This document shows positions 43,194-54,106 of a stretch of DNA of 64,000 nt, one piece after another (within the stretch, counting starts at the first letter, position 1; each line of letters starts with the position of its first letter). Origin of the DNA: Streptomyces sp. NBC_01463 (GTDB lineage: Bacteria; Actinomycetota; Actinomycetes; Streptomycetales; Streptomycetaceae); contig CP109468.1 of NCBI GenBank assembly GCA_036227345.1, positions 5,890,001 to 5,954,000 of the forward strand, in the 5' to 3' direction. Below the pieces are notes generated by a model. The model saw only the letters and a program-made list of their open reading frames with translations, searched no databases and was not told where the DNA came from. A program made the position numbers and the translations under genes.

Positions 43194-44894
43194 TCAGAGC
43201 AGGGCGTTGTACGTGCTGATCGTCGACGTCTCGCCCGCGTTGGCGACCTTGACGCGCGCCGCGTACGGGGCCGTCGCGCTGCCCGTCGCCCGGTACAGCC
43301 ACAGCACGCCGGCCTTGTCCTGGACGACCAGGTCCGCCCGGCCGTCGTCGGTGAGGTCACCGGGTGAGGTCATCGAACGGTAGGCGCTCCAGCCGCCGCC
43401 GACCTTGGTCCGGGCCGCGAACGGCGTCGCCGCCTTGCCGGTGCCCTTGTAGAGCCACAGCACGCCGGAGGTGTCACGGGCCAGCAGGTCCGCCCTGCCG
43501 TCCCCCGTCACGTCGCCCGCGCCGGTGAGCTCGTTGTAGGCGCTCCAGCCGCCGCCGACCTTGGTCCGCGCCGCGAACGGCGCCTTGTCGGTGCCGGTGC
43601 CGCTGTAGAGCCACAGCACGCCGGAGGTGTCCCGGGCGATCAGGTCGGCCCTGCCGTCGGCCGTCACGTCCGTGACGCCCGCCAGCTTGTTGTAGGCGTT
43701 CCAGCCGCCGCCGACCTTGGTCCGCGCGGCGACGACGTTCCAGTCACCGGTCGTGCGGTAGTGCCACAGCACGCCGGACGTGTCGCGGCCGACCAGGCCG
43801 CCGCCGCCCGCCTGCACGGTGACCGGGGCGAGCTTGGTGAGCTGGTCGTAGATGTTCCAGCCGCGGCCGACGACCTCCTCGAAGTCGCGGAAGGGCTCCG
43901 AGGCCCTGCCGGTGCCGTAGTGGGAACGGAGCATCCCGTCCTTGCCACGGGTCAGGAGCAGGTGGTGCGGCCTGACCGGGTACGGGCTGTCGACCGCGAA
44001 GTCGCTCGACGTCTCCGGGTTGTGGGTGCCCCAGTTGTAGACCTCGTACACCGCGGCGGCGTTGACCTTCCACGCCGCCGTCTTCGCTCCGGCGGTCAGC
44101 GTGTAGTCGATCGTGACGTCGCCCGGCGTGATGTCGCAGCGGACCTCACCGCCGTAGGCCACCGATCCCAGCGTGTGGTCGCAGGTCGTGTTGTCGCCGC
44201 GCGAGACCGAGTCGATCGTGATGCCGGCCTCGGACTCCTCCCAGTCGCGCTGGCCCTCCGAGGGGGCGAACGTGATCGAGAGGTGCCCCGCGTCCACCGC
44301 GTGCACGGTGATCGACTGGGTGACCGAGTCACCCGCCTTCAGCGTCGGCGTGTTCAGCGCGAGCGTGTTCTGCGCGACGTGCTCGGCCGACTTGACCGTG
44401 ATGGTGCGCGCGGCGTGCAGACCGTCCTCGGAGAACGTCGCCGCGGTCTGGGCCTCCTTGACCGCCTTGTCGACGTTCGTGCCGCTCGGCGCGTACGCCA
44501 GCCCCACATAGGCCGTGGTGCCGTGCACGGCCGTGGCCGTGGCCGAGACCTCCGGATAGGAGACCCCGCCGTGGGCGTCACAGAGATAGACGCCGACCGC
44601 GGTCGCCTTCCTGCAGTCCGTGTCGAGCGAGACCTGGAGGCCCGCCGGTACACCCCCGGCCGCCCAGGCCGGGTCGTTCAGCTGCTTCTTGCTCAGGGCG
44701 TAGACCATGGTTCCGTCGGCCTCGTCGTACCACCCGGTCGGACCGAGCTCGGCCCGGCCCTCCCCGGGCATGAGCGTCCAGTCACGCCCCATCTCGAAGG
44801 CGAAATAGTCGGCCGCGGCGGCGGGCACGGCCCCCGCGAGGGCGCCGGTGGCAAGGAGCGCCACCGAACCCGAAACGGCCAGGATTCTTCGCAT
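43194..44894 (-). CDS. Secreted FG-GAP/VCBS repeat protein
   Basis: A 566-residue exported protein with a typical signal peptide (MRRILAVSGSVALLATGALA, AXA site near 28). The first 300 residues form beta-rich domains with four cysteines (C94, C104 and two near 240-260). The C-terminal half contains four or more tandem FG-GAP blades of 52 residues each, with the DVTGDGRADLLARDTSGVLW signature; the D-x-D-G-x-x-D loops bind calcium. Blades form beta-propellers used for adhesion or carbohydrate binding. No enzyme motif. Monocistronic, with its own terminator. Confidence 0.85.
   Translation of the reverse strand: MRRILAVSGSVALLATGALAGAVPAAAADYFAFEMGRDWTLMPGEGRAELGPTGWYDEADGTMVYALSKKQLNDPAWAAGGVPAGLQVSLDTDCRKATAVGVYLCDAHGGVSYPEVSATATAVHGTTAYVGLAYAPSGTNVDKAVKEAQTAATFSEDGLHAARTITVKSAEHVAQNTLALNTPTLKAGDSVTQSITVHAVDAGHLSITFAPSEGQRDWEESEAGITIDSVSRGDNTTCDHTLGSVAYGGEVRCDITPGDVTIDYTLTAGAKTAAWKVNAAAVYEVYNWGTHNPETSSDFAVDSPYPVRPHHLLLTRGKDGMLRSHYGTGRASEPFRDFEEVVGRGWNIYDQLTKLAPVTVQAGGGGLVGRDTSGVLWHYRTTGDWNVVAARTKVGGGWNAYNKLAGVTDVTADGRADLIARDTSGVLWLYSGTGTDKAPFAARTKVGGGWSAYNELTGAGDVTGDGRADLLARDTSGVLWLYKGTGKAATPFAARTKVGGGWSAYRSMTSPGDLTDDGRADLVVQDKAGVLWLYRATGSATAPYAARVKVANAGETSTISTYNALL
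43250..43955 (-). repeat. 156-bp repeats encoding FG-GAP blades
   Basis: The same TAGGCGCTCC-like block recurs at 43381, 43537, 43693 and (diverged) 43849, an exact 156-bp period, equal to 52 codons. Confidence 0.85.
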
Positions 44895-45023
44895 GCAACA
44901 TCCCCCCGAATGAAGGCGGCAGCGCGTGCTGCCGCGGAACGCCAGGTACCCCCATGGCGTGCCCGGAACCTACACCACAAGGTCACACGGCCTTCACCTG
45001 GGCCTCTTCCGCCCCAACGCGGA

Positions 45024-45056
45024 GGAGGGGCCGGTGTCCTGGACACCGGCCCCTCC
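45024..45056 (-). terminator. Terminator of pepN
   Basis: 14-bp perfect stem GGAGGGGCCGGTGT / ACACCGGCCCCTCC with CCTGG loop, ending 12 bp after the pepN stop. Confidence 0.85.
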
Positions 45057-45067
45057 CCACACGATGG

Positions 45068-47644
45068 CTACGCGGTGGCGGCCGCCGCGTCCGCCGCCCG
45101 GGCCTTCAGCGCCCGCTCCACACCGGACCGGGACTCCGACATCAGCCGGCGCAGTGCGGCGCCCGGCTCGGCCGAGGCCAGCCAGGTGTCCGTGGCGTCC
45201 AGGGTCTCCTGCGAGACGTGCAGCGCCGGGTAGAGGCCGATGGCGACCTGCTGGGCCATCTCGTGGCTCCGCGAGTCCCAGACGTCCTTCACCGCGGCGA
45301 AGAACTTCTCCGCGTACGGCGCCAGCAGCTCGCGCTGGTCGGTCTGCACGAAGCCGCTGATGACCGCCTCCTGGAGGGAGTTCGGCAGCTTGTCGGACTC
45401 GACGACCGACGCCCACGCCTCGGCCTTCGCCTCTTCGGAGGGACGCGCCGCACGGGCGGACGCCGCGTGCCGCTCGCCCGCCGCCGTCCGGTCGCGCGCG
45501 TACTCGGCGTCGATCTCCTCGTCGTCGAGCAGCCCGGTCGCGGCCAGCCGCTGGACGAACGCCCAGCGCAGCTCGGTGTCGACGGCCAGGCCCTCGATCG
45601 CCTCGGTGCCGTCGAGCAGCGCCTGCAGCAGATCGAGCTGCTGGGGGTTGCGGGCCGTGGCCGCGAACGCGCGCGCCCAGGCCAGCTGGTGGTCGCTGCC
45701 CGGCTCCGCCGCGCGCAGGTGCGCGAGCGTCGCCTCGGTCCACTGGGTCAGACCCGCCTCGCGCCACTCCGGCGCCGCGTACAGGTCGAGCGCCAGCTTC
45801 ACCTGACGGTGCAGCGACTGGACGACGCCGATGTCCGTCTCCTTGCCCACCCCGGACAGGACGAGCGCGAGGTAGTCGCGGGTGGCCAGTTCGCCGTCCC
45901 GCGTCATGTCCCAGGCGGCCGACCAGCACAGGGCGCGCGGCAGCGACTCGGTGAAGTCGCCCAGGTGCCCGGTGACGACCCGCAGCGACTCCTCGTCCAG
46001 GCGGACCTTCGCGTAGCTGAGGTCGTCGTCGTTGAGGAGGATGACGGCGGGGCGCGCGGTACCGGCGGGGAACGGCACGGTGGTGCGCTCGCCGTCCACG
46101 TCCAGCTCGATCCGGTCCGTACGGACCAGCTTGCCGGTCTCGTCCAGGCCGTAGCAGCCGATGGCGATCCGGTGCGGCCGCAGCGTCGGCTCGCCCTTCG
46201 CGCCGGCGGGCAGCGCGGGCGCCTCCTGGAGGACGGTGAACGAGGTGACGTGACCGTTGGCGTCCGTCTCGATCTCCGGGCGCAGGATGTTGATCCCGGC
46301 CGTCTCCAGCCACGCCTTCGACCAGGTCTTCAGGTCGCGGCCGGAGGTCTCCTCCAGCGCGCCGAGCAGGTCGGAGAGCCGGGTGTTGCCGAACGCGTGC
46401 GCCTTGAAGTACGCCTGGACGCCCTTGAAGAACGCGTCCGTGCCGACGTACGCCACCAGCTGCTTCAGGACCGAGGCGCCCTTGGCGTACGTGATGCCGT
46501 CGAAGTTGACCAGGACGTCGTCCAGGTCACGGATGTCCGCCATGATCGGGTGCGTCGAGGGCAGCTGGTCCTGCCGGTACGCCCACGTCTTCATGGAGTT
46601 GGCGAACGTCGTCCAGGAGTGCGGCCACTGCGAGCCCTCGGCGTACGAGAGGCAGGCGATCGAGGTGTAGGTGGCGAACGACTCGTTCAGCCACAGGTCG
46701 TTCCACCACTCCATGGTCACGAGGTCGCCGAACCACATGTGGGCCAGCTCGTGCAGGATCGTCTCGGCCCGCGTCTCGTACGCCGCGTCCGTCACCTTGG
46801 AGCGGAAGACGTACTGGTCGCGGATGGTGACCGCGCCCGCGTTCTCCATCGCGCCCGCGTTGAACTCCGGCACGAAGAGCTGGTCGTACTTGGCGAACGG
46901 GTACGCGTAGTCGAACTTCTCCTGGAACCAGTCGAAGCCCAGCCGCGTGACGTCGAAGATCGCGTCCGCGTCGAGGAACTCGGCGAGCGAGGGACGGCAG
47001 TAGATGCCGAGCGGGACGGACTGGCCGTCCTTCTCGTAGCTGCTGTGCACCGAGTGGTACGGACCGACGATCAGCGCCGTGATGTACGTGGAGATGCGCG
47101 GCGTCGGCTCGAACGACCAGACGTCGTCCGCGGGCTCCGGCGTCGGCGAGTTGGAGATCACGGTCCAGCCGGACGGGGCCTTCACGGTGAACCGGAAGGT
47201 CGCCTTCAGGTCGGGCTGCTCGAAGCTCGCGAAGACGCGGCGGGCGTCCGGGACCTCGAACTGGGTGTAGAGGTAGGCCTGCTGGTCGACCGGGTCGACG
47301 AAGCGGTGCAGACCCTCACCGGTGTTGGTGTACGCGCAGTCGGCGACGACCTTCAGCTCGTTGGAGCCCGCCACCAGGTGCGGCAGCGTGATGCGCGAAT
47401 CGCGGAACACCGCCGCGACGTCCAGTGCCCTGCCGTTCAGCTCGACCTCGTGCACCGCGGGGGCGACCAGGTCGATGAAGGTCTCCGCGCCGGCTTCGGC
47501 GGAGTCGAAGCGCACGGTGGTGACGGACCGGTAGGTCCCGCCCTCCTGCGCTCCGGAGAGGTCGAGATCGATCTCGTACGCGTCCACGGTCAGCAGGCGC
47601 GCCCGCTCCTGTGCCTCTTCGCGGGTCAGATTCGTGCCAGGCAC
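45068..47644 (-). CDS. pepN: Aminopeptidase N (M1 family)
   Basis: An 858-residue cytosolic zinc aminopeptidase. The exopeptidase motif GAMEN (in NAGAMENAGAVTIRDQYVF) binds the substrate amino group. The zinc motif is H298-E299-L-A-H302 followed by NESFATY with the third ligand Glu. The C-terminal ERAP1-like helical domain occupies about 520-850. It removes N-terminal residues from peptides. GTG 47644 (VPGTNLTREEAQERARLLTVD) matches the N-terminus known for streptomycete PepN; AAGGAG is 9 nt upstream. A paralogue lies at 54412-57009. It is divergent from a DUF1203 gene. Confidence 0.95.
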   Translation of the reverse strand: MPGTNLTREEAQERARLLTVDAYEIDLDLSGAQEGGTYRSVTTVRFDSAEAGAETFIDLVAPAVHEVELNGRALDVAAVFRDSRITLPHLVAGSNELKVVADCAYTNTGEGLHRFVDPVDQQAYLYTQFEVPDARRVFASFEQPDLKATFRFTVKAPSGWTVISNSPTPEPADDVWSFEPTPRISTYITALIVGPYHSVHSSYEKDGQSVPLGIYCRPSLAEFLDADAIFDVTRLGFDWFQEKFDYAYPFAKYDQLFVPEFNAGAMENAGAVTIRDQYVFRSKVTDAAYETRAETILHELAHMWFGDLVTMEWWNDLWLNESFATYTSIACLSYAEGSQWPHSWTTFANSMKTWAYRQDQLPSTHPIMADIRDLDDVLVNFDGITYAKGASVLKQLVAYVGTDAFFKGVQAYFKAHAFGNTRLSDLLGALEETSGRDLKTWSKAWLETAGINILRPEIETDANGHVTSFTVLQEAPALPAGAKGEPTLRPHRIAIGCYGLDETGKLVRTDRIELDVDGERTTVPFPAGTARPAVILLNDDDLSYAKVRLDEESLRVVTGHLGDFTESLPRALCWSAAWDMTRDGELATRDYLALVLSGVGKETDIGVVQSLHRQVKLALDLYAAPEWREAGLTQWTEATLAHLRAAEPGSDHQLAWARAFAATARNPQQLDLLQALLDGTEAIEGLAVDTELRWAFVQRLAATGLLDDEEIDAEYARDRTAAGERHAASARAARPSEEAKAEAWASVVESDKLPNSLQEAVISGFVQTDQRELLAPYAEKFFAAVKDVWDSRSHEMAQQVAIGLYPALHVSQETLDATDTWLASAEPGAALRRLMSESRSGVERALKARAADAAAATA

Positions 47645-47757
47645 GCGGTCATCTCCTTGATATGCGATGTTTCCGGCCATCCTTCCACGTGAGCCGGGCC
47701 CAGGGCGATGTCCGTTTTCCGCCGGACCGCCCCGGCGCGGCGGGCCATTCTCGTCCC

Positions 47758-48261
47758 ATGACCAGATACGAGGCACGCGCGATCGAACCGGCCGCGCTGA
47801 AGGAGATCCGGGAGACGGACGACGCGGGACACCCGTGCGTCCCGTACACCGCCACGGACGCGGGAAACCCGCTGCGCTGCTGTCTGCGGGGGAACGAGAC
47901 GGGGGAGCGGATCGCGCTCGTCTCGTACGCGCCGCTGCGCCGGTGGGCGGCCGCGAGCTGGGCCCGGCCCGGGGCCTATGACGAGCAGGGGCCGGTGTTC
48001 ATCCACGCGGAGGAGTGCGGGGGCCCGGCGCCCGGCCGCACGGGTTACCCGTTCTCGCGGGCGGGGGCGCTGCGGACGGTCCGGCGCTACGACCTGGAGG
48101 GCCACATCGTGGGCGGCCGGCTGATGGAGATCCCGGCGGACGAGGAGCGGGGGTACGACGATGCCTTCGCCGAGGCGTTCGCCGACCCGCAGGTGGCGCT
48201 GGTGCACGTCAGGGCCGTGGAGTACGGCTGCTGGCACTTCGAGGTACGCCGGACGGACTGA
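47758..48261 (+). CDS. DUF1203 domain-containing protein
   Basis: A 167-residue soluble protein that fits DUF1203 along its length: YEARAIEPAALKEIRETDDAG, then CVPYTATDAGNPLRCCLR, then ERIALVSYAPL, FIHAEECGG and HVRAVEYGCWHFEV. It has five cysteines, two of them adjacent (RCC). The function of the family is unknown to me. The ATG lies 114 bp from the divergent pepN start; no strong ribosome binding site is visible (CATTCTCGTCCC). Confidence 0.85.
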   Translation: MTRYEARAIEPAALKEIRETDDAGHPCVPYTATDAGNPLRCCLRGNETGERIALVSYAPLRRWAAASWARPGAYDEQGPVFIHAEECGGPAPGRTGYPFSRAGALRTVRRYDLEGHIVGGRLMEIPADEERGYDDAFAEAFADPQVALVHVRAVEYGCWHFEVRRTD

Positions 48262-48333
48262 GGCCCCTCCGGCGGCCGAGGAGCGGGGGCCCGGGGACGG
48301 AGCCCCGGCCCCCCGCGGTGGGGCGGAACGCGG

Positions 48334-49536
<1,203 letters not shown>

Positions 49537-49550
49537 TCAGCGCGATGCCG

Positions 49551-52500
49551 TTACGGCGTGACCTTCTCGATCACGACGCTGCCGGTGCCCGCCGCGGTGC
49601 CGCGGGAATTCACCAGCTGGACCTCGCCGAAGAACTGCCGGCCCTCGGGAGCGGCCCCGGCGACCGCGACCTCGGCACCGACCTGGGCCGAAGCGCCGGA
49701 GGCCAGGTTCACGGCCTTCGACTCGTCGACGGAGATCGTGCCGAGCGACGGCGCGTAGTACACGTCGCGGTAGTCGTACTCGGTGGTCCCGGCGGGGACG
49801 TCGTACCCGTCGATGACGACCGTGTACGTACCGGCGGCCGGCTTCACCAGGCTGACGGACTCCTCGGAGCCCGCCGTGGTGGAGGTGCCCACCTCGGCCG
49901 CGCCCCTGTAGACGTACAGGTCCAGGTCGGCGTTGGCGTCCGAGGTGCCGCCGATGGCGAAGTCGAGCTTCTCGACGCCCTCACCGATGGTGACCTCCTT
50001 GACGTACTCGCCGCCCGTGGAGATCGACGGACGCTCGACGTCCGCCGAGCCCAGCGAGCCGCCCTTGAGCTTGCCCACCAGGTCACCGGCGTTGTTGGTG
50101 ACCGTCCAGTTCACCGCGGCCGGGGTGCCGATCTTCGCCTCGGCGATGGTCTGGACCGCCGGGTCGAAGGTGGCGCCGAGCAGCGAGACATCCAGCTTGT
50201 ACGGGTTGTCCAGCAGCGGCGACGTGCGCCGGGCCTCGACCTCGATCTCCCAGACGCCGGCCTGCGGGTCGGCGTACGAGCGCACGTCGGGGCGGCAGGT
50301 GTTGGCCGGGTTCTCGTAGTTCGGGTAGCAGAACGGCGTCCCGCTGTCCTCCACCGCGACCCCGTAGGGGTGGATGGAGATGAAGCGGGTCTGGCTGCCC
50401 GAGCGCAGGGCGCTCATCGCGACCTCGAGGGTCTTGGCGCCCTCCGGCACGGTCACGAAGTACGACGTGGTGCCGTTGCGCTGCACCGAGCCGGACGCCT
50501 TGAACGCGTAGACCGGCTTCGTCAGCTCCTTGGAGACGACGACCGTGGCCAGGATCTGCTGGTCCACTCCGGAGGTCTTCGCGTCGTCGACCTGCAGGAT
50601 CGCGCTGTGCACGCCCGCGCTGCCCGGCTTCGCCTGGACCTTGACCGTGACCGGTGTGCCGAGCGGGAGCGAGACGGTGCTCGGCCCGGTCAGCTTGAAC
50701 GTGCCGTCGTCGTACTTCCACGACAGCTTGTGGCTGACGTTCCTGTCCGGGCCCGTGGTGCGGGTGACCGTGACGTCGTACGTCTTCTTCTGGCCGGCCT
50801 TCAGGCCGCCCTCGCGGTCGTACAGGCCGGTGCCGAAGCCCGGGGTCTTCAGCGCGAAGTCGATCGCGGTGTCGACCGGGGCCTTGACCGTGTACTCGTG
50901 CGCCGGGGCGCCCTGCTTCTGGATCTGCTTCCAGGCGGCGACGATGTCGATCAGACCGGCACCCTGGGCGTGCGCGGGCACTCCCTTGATCTGGGTGGCG
51001 GTGCTGGTCAGCGCGGTGCGCAGGTCGGCCGGGGGCAGCTCGATGTGCTGCTGCTTCGCGGCGGACAGCAGCAGCGCGGTCGCGCCGGCGGCCTGCGGGG
51101 AGGCCATCGACGTGCCCTGGAGCATGGAGTAACCGGCGGGCAGGGAGTAGCCCGCCTCCTTGACCGGCGAGCCGGGCAGCCAGGTCTGCGTCGAGTTGAT
51201 CGACGCGCCGGGCGCCGTCAGGGTCGGCGTGAAGCCGCCGTCCTCACGCGGACCGCGCGAGGAGAACGGCATCATGTCGTACTTCTTGGTGACGCCGGAG
51301 CCGTAGTTCGCGGCCCAGGTCTCCTTGGAGATGGACGCGCCGACCGAGATGACGTGGTCGGCGAGGCCGGGGTCACCGATGGTGTTGACACCCGGTCCGT
51401 CGTTGCCGGCCGAGATGACCAGCTGGACGCCGTAGATGTCGACGAGCCGCTTGTACAGATCGGCGCGGGCGTTGTTGCCGTCGTTGAGCGGCGGCAGGCC
51501 GCCGATCGACATGTTGACGATGTCGACGCCGCGGTTGATGACGAGGTCGGCCATGCCCTCCATCAGCGCGATGTTGGTGCAGCCGCCGGACCAGGTGCAG
51601 GCACGCGAGGAGACGATCTTCGCGCCGGGCGCGGCACCGTTCATCTTGCCGCCGAACAGGCCGTTCGCCGCGGTGATGCCCGCGACGTGCGTGCCGTGCT
51701 CGGACTCGATGACACCGATGGAGACGTAGTCGGAGGTGTCCCCGGCGGCGTTGTACACGACGCCCTTGCGGGTCTCGACGACGAACGGGATGCGCTCGAC
51801 GACGTCGGTGCGCGGGTCGTCCGTGCCGAAGTAGGAGACCTGGTGCTTCTCCTTGTACGGCTTCAGGACGGTGTCGTCGGAGAAGTCCGCGTTGCTGTTC
51901 AGGTCCACCCGGGTGGTGCCGGTGACCGGGTCGTACAGCACGGCCCACACGTCGGTGGTGTCGCCGTCGCGGTTCAGGTCGCCCGCCATGTCGCCGCCCT
52001 TGGTGGCGGCCTCGGCGAACAGGCTGATCCGGTACGAGCCCTTGGGGGCCGAGTAGGTCAGGCCCTTGTAGGTGAACGTCGGGCCGGACACGGCGTCCGT
52101 CATCCGCAGCCAGGTGCCGTCGCCGTCACTGACCGGGTCGGTGGCCGTCACCCAGTCGGTGATCTTGCGCTCACCGGTGGTGGTCTTCTGGAGCGCGGGG
52201 TGCGCGATGTCGACGCCTGCGTCCAGGACGCCGATGGTGATGCCCCGGCCGTCGGCCTTCGGGTGCTGCTGGACGAAGTCGACCGCGCCCGTCTCGAAGG
52301 ACGGGTTGTACGGGTTCTTCGCCGGGGTCTTCTTGTCCGGGGCGGCGTAGCTGCCCGTCGACTTCGCCCTGGCCCTGCTGCCGGTCGCCCGGTCGGCCGC
52401 GGGGGTCGGGTCGTCCAGCATGATCTCCTGCTTGAGATCGATGCCGCGGACGGAGCTCAGCTTGGAGGCAGCCTTGATGGTGGCCTCGGCCGACGCGGTC

Positions 52501-52856
52501 GGCACGGTCGCCCGTACGTACCCGAGCTTGTCGTACGTACGCCCCAGCACGGAGCCCTTGACGGCGTCGAACTGCTTGGCGACCTGCTCGGTCGCGCCGG
52601 GTGCGGTGGAGACCATCATGGTGATGTTCTTCTCGCCCTTGGCCTCGGCCTTGGCGAGAACATCGGCGTCGGCCGTGCCGAGCTTGTCCGCCGGGGCGTC
52701 GCTCGCGGCGGCCTTGACGGGTGCGGTGGCCGGGTCGTCGGCGGCGAAGACGGGGGCGGCACCGGTGGCGGCCAGCGCGGCCACCAGTCCGGCGGCGGCC
52801 GCGACTCGGGCCACGCGTCTCGCTCCGGGTATGTAACCGGGGGATTCGGAGGTCAT
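49551..52856 (-). CDS. Secreted subtilisin-family serine protease (S8)
   Basis: A 1101-residue exported protease. Signal peptide: RRVARVAAAAGLVAALAATG with AXA near 37. A propeptide (about 60-165) follows. The catalytic residues are D212 (GVLDAGVD), H387 (EHGTHVAG), N485 (SAGNDGPG) and S583 (GTSMASP). The 175 residues between D212 and H387 are far more than in subtilisin and form an inserted domain rich in Asp and Thr. The C-terminal 480 residues are beta-rich, including a PPC-like domain (about 930-1030, DLDLYVYRG). ATG 52856 has AGGGA upstream. Probably extracellular protein degradation. Confidence 0.93.
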   Translation of the reverse strand: MTSESPGYIPGARRVARVAAAAGLVAALAATGAAPVFAADDPATAPVKAAASDAPADKLGTADADVLAKAEAKGEKNITMMVSTAPGATEQVAKQFDAVKGSVLGRTYDKLGYVRATVPTASAEATIKAASKLSSVRGIDLKQEIMLDDPTPAADRATGSRARAKSTGSYAAPDKKTPAKNPYNPSFETGAVDFVQQHPKADGRGITIGVLDAGVDIAHPALQKTTTGERKITDWVTATDPVSDGDGTWLRMTDAVSGPTFTYKGLTYSAPKGSYRISLFAEAATKGGDMAGDLNRDGDTTDVWAVLYDPVTGTTRVDLNSNADFSDDTVLKPYKEKHQVSYFGTDDPRTDVVERIPFVVETRKGVVYNAAGDTSDYVSIGVIESEHGTHVAGITAANGLFGGKMNGAAPGAKIVSSRACTWSGGCTNIALMEGMADLVINRGVDIVNMSIGGLPPLNDGNNARADLYKRLVDIYGVQLVISAGNDGPGVNTIGDPGLADHVISVGASISKETWAANYGSGVTKKYDMMPFSSRGPREDGGFTPTLTAPGASINSTQTWLPGSPVKEAGYSLPAGYSMLQGTSMASPQAAGATALLLSAAKQQHIELPPADLRTALTSTATQIKGVPAHAQGAGLIDIVAAWKQIQKQGAPAHEYTVKAPVDTAIDFALKTPGFGTGLYDREGGLKAGQKKTYDVTVTRTTGPDRNVSHKLSWKYDDGTFKLTGPSTVSLPLGTPVTVKVQAKPGSAGVHSAILQVDDAKTSGVDQQILATVVVSKELTKPVYAFKASGSVQRNGTTSYFVTVPEGAKTLEVAMSALRSGSQTRFISIHPYGVAVEDSGTPFCYPNYENPANTCRPDVRSYADPQAGVWEIEVEARRTSPLLDNPYKLDVSLLGATFDPAVQTIAEAKIGTPAAVNWTVTNNAGDLVGKLKGGSLGSADVERPSISTGGEYVKEVTIGEGVEKLDFAIGGTSDANADLDLYVYRGAAEVGTSTTAGSEESVSLVKPAAGTYTVVIDGYDVPAGTTEYDYRDVYYAPSLGTISVDESKAVNLASGASAQVGAEVAVAGAAPEGRQFFGEVQLVNSRGTAAGTGSVVIEKVTP

Positions 52857-53038
52857 CAGCATCCCTGTATGTGAAAGAGAGAGTCCGGAAATCGGTACCG
52901 GATGACCGCTCACCCTTTCGTAAATGACAGGGGTTTGTGGAGAGTTGTGGGGGGCGAGTTGCGGACATGGCGGGCTTCCGCCACCGGGGCCAAAGCGTCA
53001 CGAGGGACGAAACGGGCGATACGTGGCGGGTGTCCACC

Positions 53039-54106
53039 TCACCTGGGCAGGATCATCACGTACGCGGCAGGCGTACGGTCGGCCGCCGCCATCAACGCCG
53101 TCCGCACCACGGTCGCCTGCTGCTCCCGGGTGTCACGCAGCTTCCGCGGCGTGAGGTGGACGACCGTGACACCGAGCCGCTCCAGGTGCTCGCGCCGGGC
53201 GGCGTACGCGGACCACTCGGCCTCGTGCTGCTCCTGGCGGCGGTCGTCGTCGAGCCGGCTGTACCGCGGGGCCCTGGTGTCCAGCTCCACCGCCACCGCC
53301 TCCTCGGGCCAGTAGGCGTCGACCGCGCCCAGATGCGGACCGCCGGGCAGCCGCAGGTCCACGTTCCACAGCGGCTCCGGCAGCCCGTGGGACCGCACCA
53401 TGTCGTACAGCCGCTCCTCCGCGAGCGCCCGGCCCTCGGCGAGCAGCGAGTCCACGGCGTTCACCACCTGGGGCCGGTCGAGCACCTTGGCGCGGTTCAG
53501 CTCACCCACCACGACCGCGGGTTCGCAGTGACCGCCGCGGACCGCCTCGGTGAGCAGCCGGCGCACCGCGTGCGCGTCCCCGAGCCCGGCGACGGCGTCC
53601 GCCAGGGCGCGGGCCACCGGTGCCACCGGAATGCCGTCCAGCCACTGCGGCCGGGGCAGGTCGGAGGTCCGCACCAGCCGGACGTGGCGCACCGACCGCA
53701 GCCGGCGGATGCGCGGCACCAGTACGTCGATGCGGTCCGTGGACACCGTGGGCGGTGCGGCGGAGAAGCCGTACAGCGACAGCGCGGCCAGCCCGGTGAT
53801 CATCGCCTCGCCGTACCCGGGGTCGGCCCCGTCGGCCCGGGCGGGCGGGGTCCGCCGCCCGGAGGCCGGTGGCCGGCCCGCGTACAGCAGGGCCGACCGC
53901 AGCCGCTCCCGGCCGCTGAGCGGTCCCGGGTGCAGCACGAAGACGCCGGGCAGCGGCTGCTGCCACGGCCCGCCGGCCCGGCACTGCTCGGCCGCCCGGG
54001 CGGGGGAGATGCCACGGGCCTTCAACTGGGCCGTGGAAAGGACGCGTTGCCGGACATCGGAGGTGATGCGGAGGTGGCAGGGGGAGAGCGGGGTGTTCTG
54101 GGTCAT
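53039..54106 (-). CDS. Orphan protein with AbiEi-like N-terminus and Vsr/DUF559-like C-terminus
   Basis: A 355-residue protein. The N-terminal part (VRQRVLSTAQLKARGISPARAAEQCRAGGPWQQPLPGVFVLHPG) is a small winged helix of the AbiEi-antitoxin/transcriptional type, followed by a YGFSAAPP middle domain. The C-terminal 110 residues resemble the Vsr-like DUF559 nuclease fold: GAVDAYWPEEAVAVELD provides the D...E-x-D acidic pattern, and later RLGVTVVHLTPRKL gives the last strand. There is no partner gene nearby. ATG 54106 (MTQNTPLSP) has GGAG just upstream, though close. Many paralogues of such proteins occur per streptomycete genome. Confidence 0.85.
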   Translation of the reverse strand: MTQNTPLSPCHLRITSDVRQRVLSTAQLKARGISPARAAEQCRAGGPWQQPLPGVFVLHPGPLSGRERLRSALLYAGRPPASGRRTPPARADGADPGYGEAMITGLAALSLYGFSAAPPTVSTDRIDVLVPRIRRLRSVRHVRLVRTSDLPRPQWLDGIPVAPVARALADAVAGLGDAHAVRRLLTEAVRGGHCEPAVVVGELNRAKVLDRPQVVNAVDSLLAEGRALAEERLYDMVRSHGLPEPLWNVDLRLPGGPHLGAVDAYWPEEAVAVELDTRAPRYSRLDDDRRQEQHEAEWSAYAARREHLERLGVTVVHLTPRKLRDTREQQATVVRTALMAAADRTPAAYVMILPR

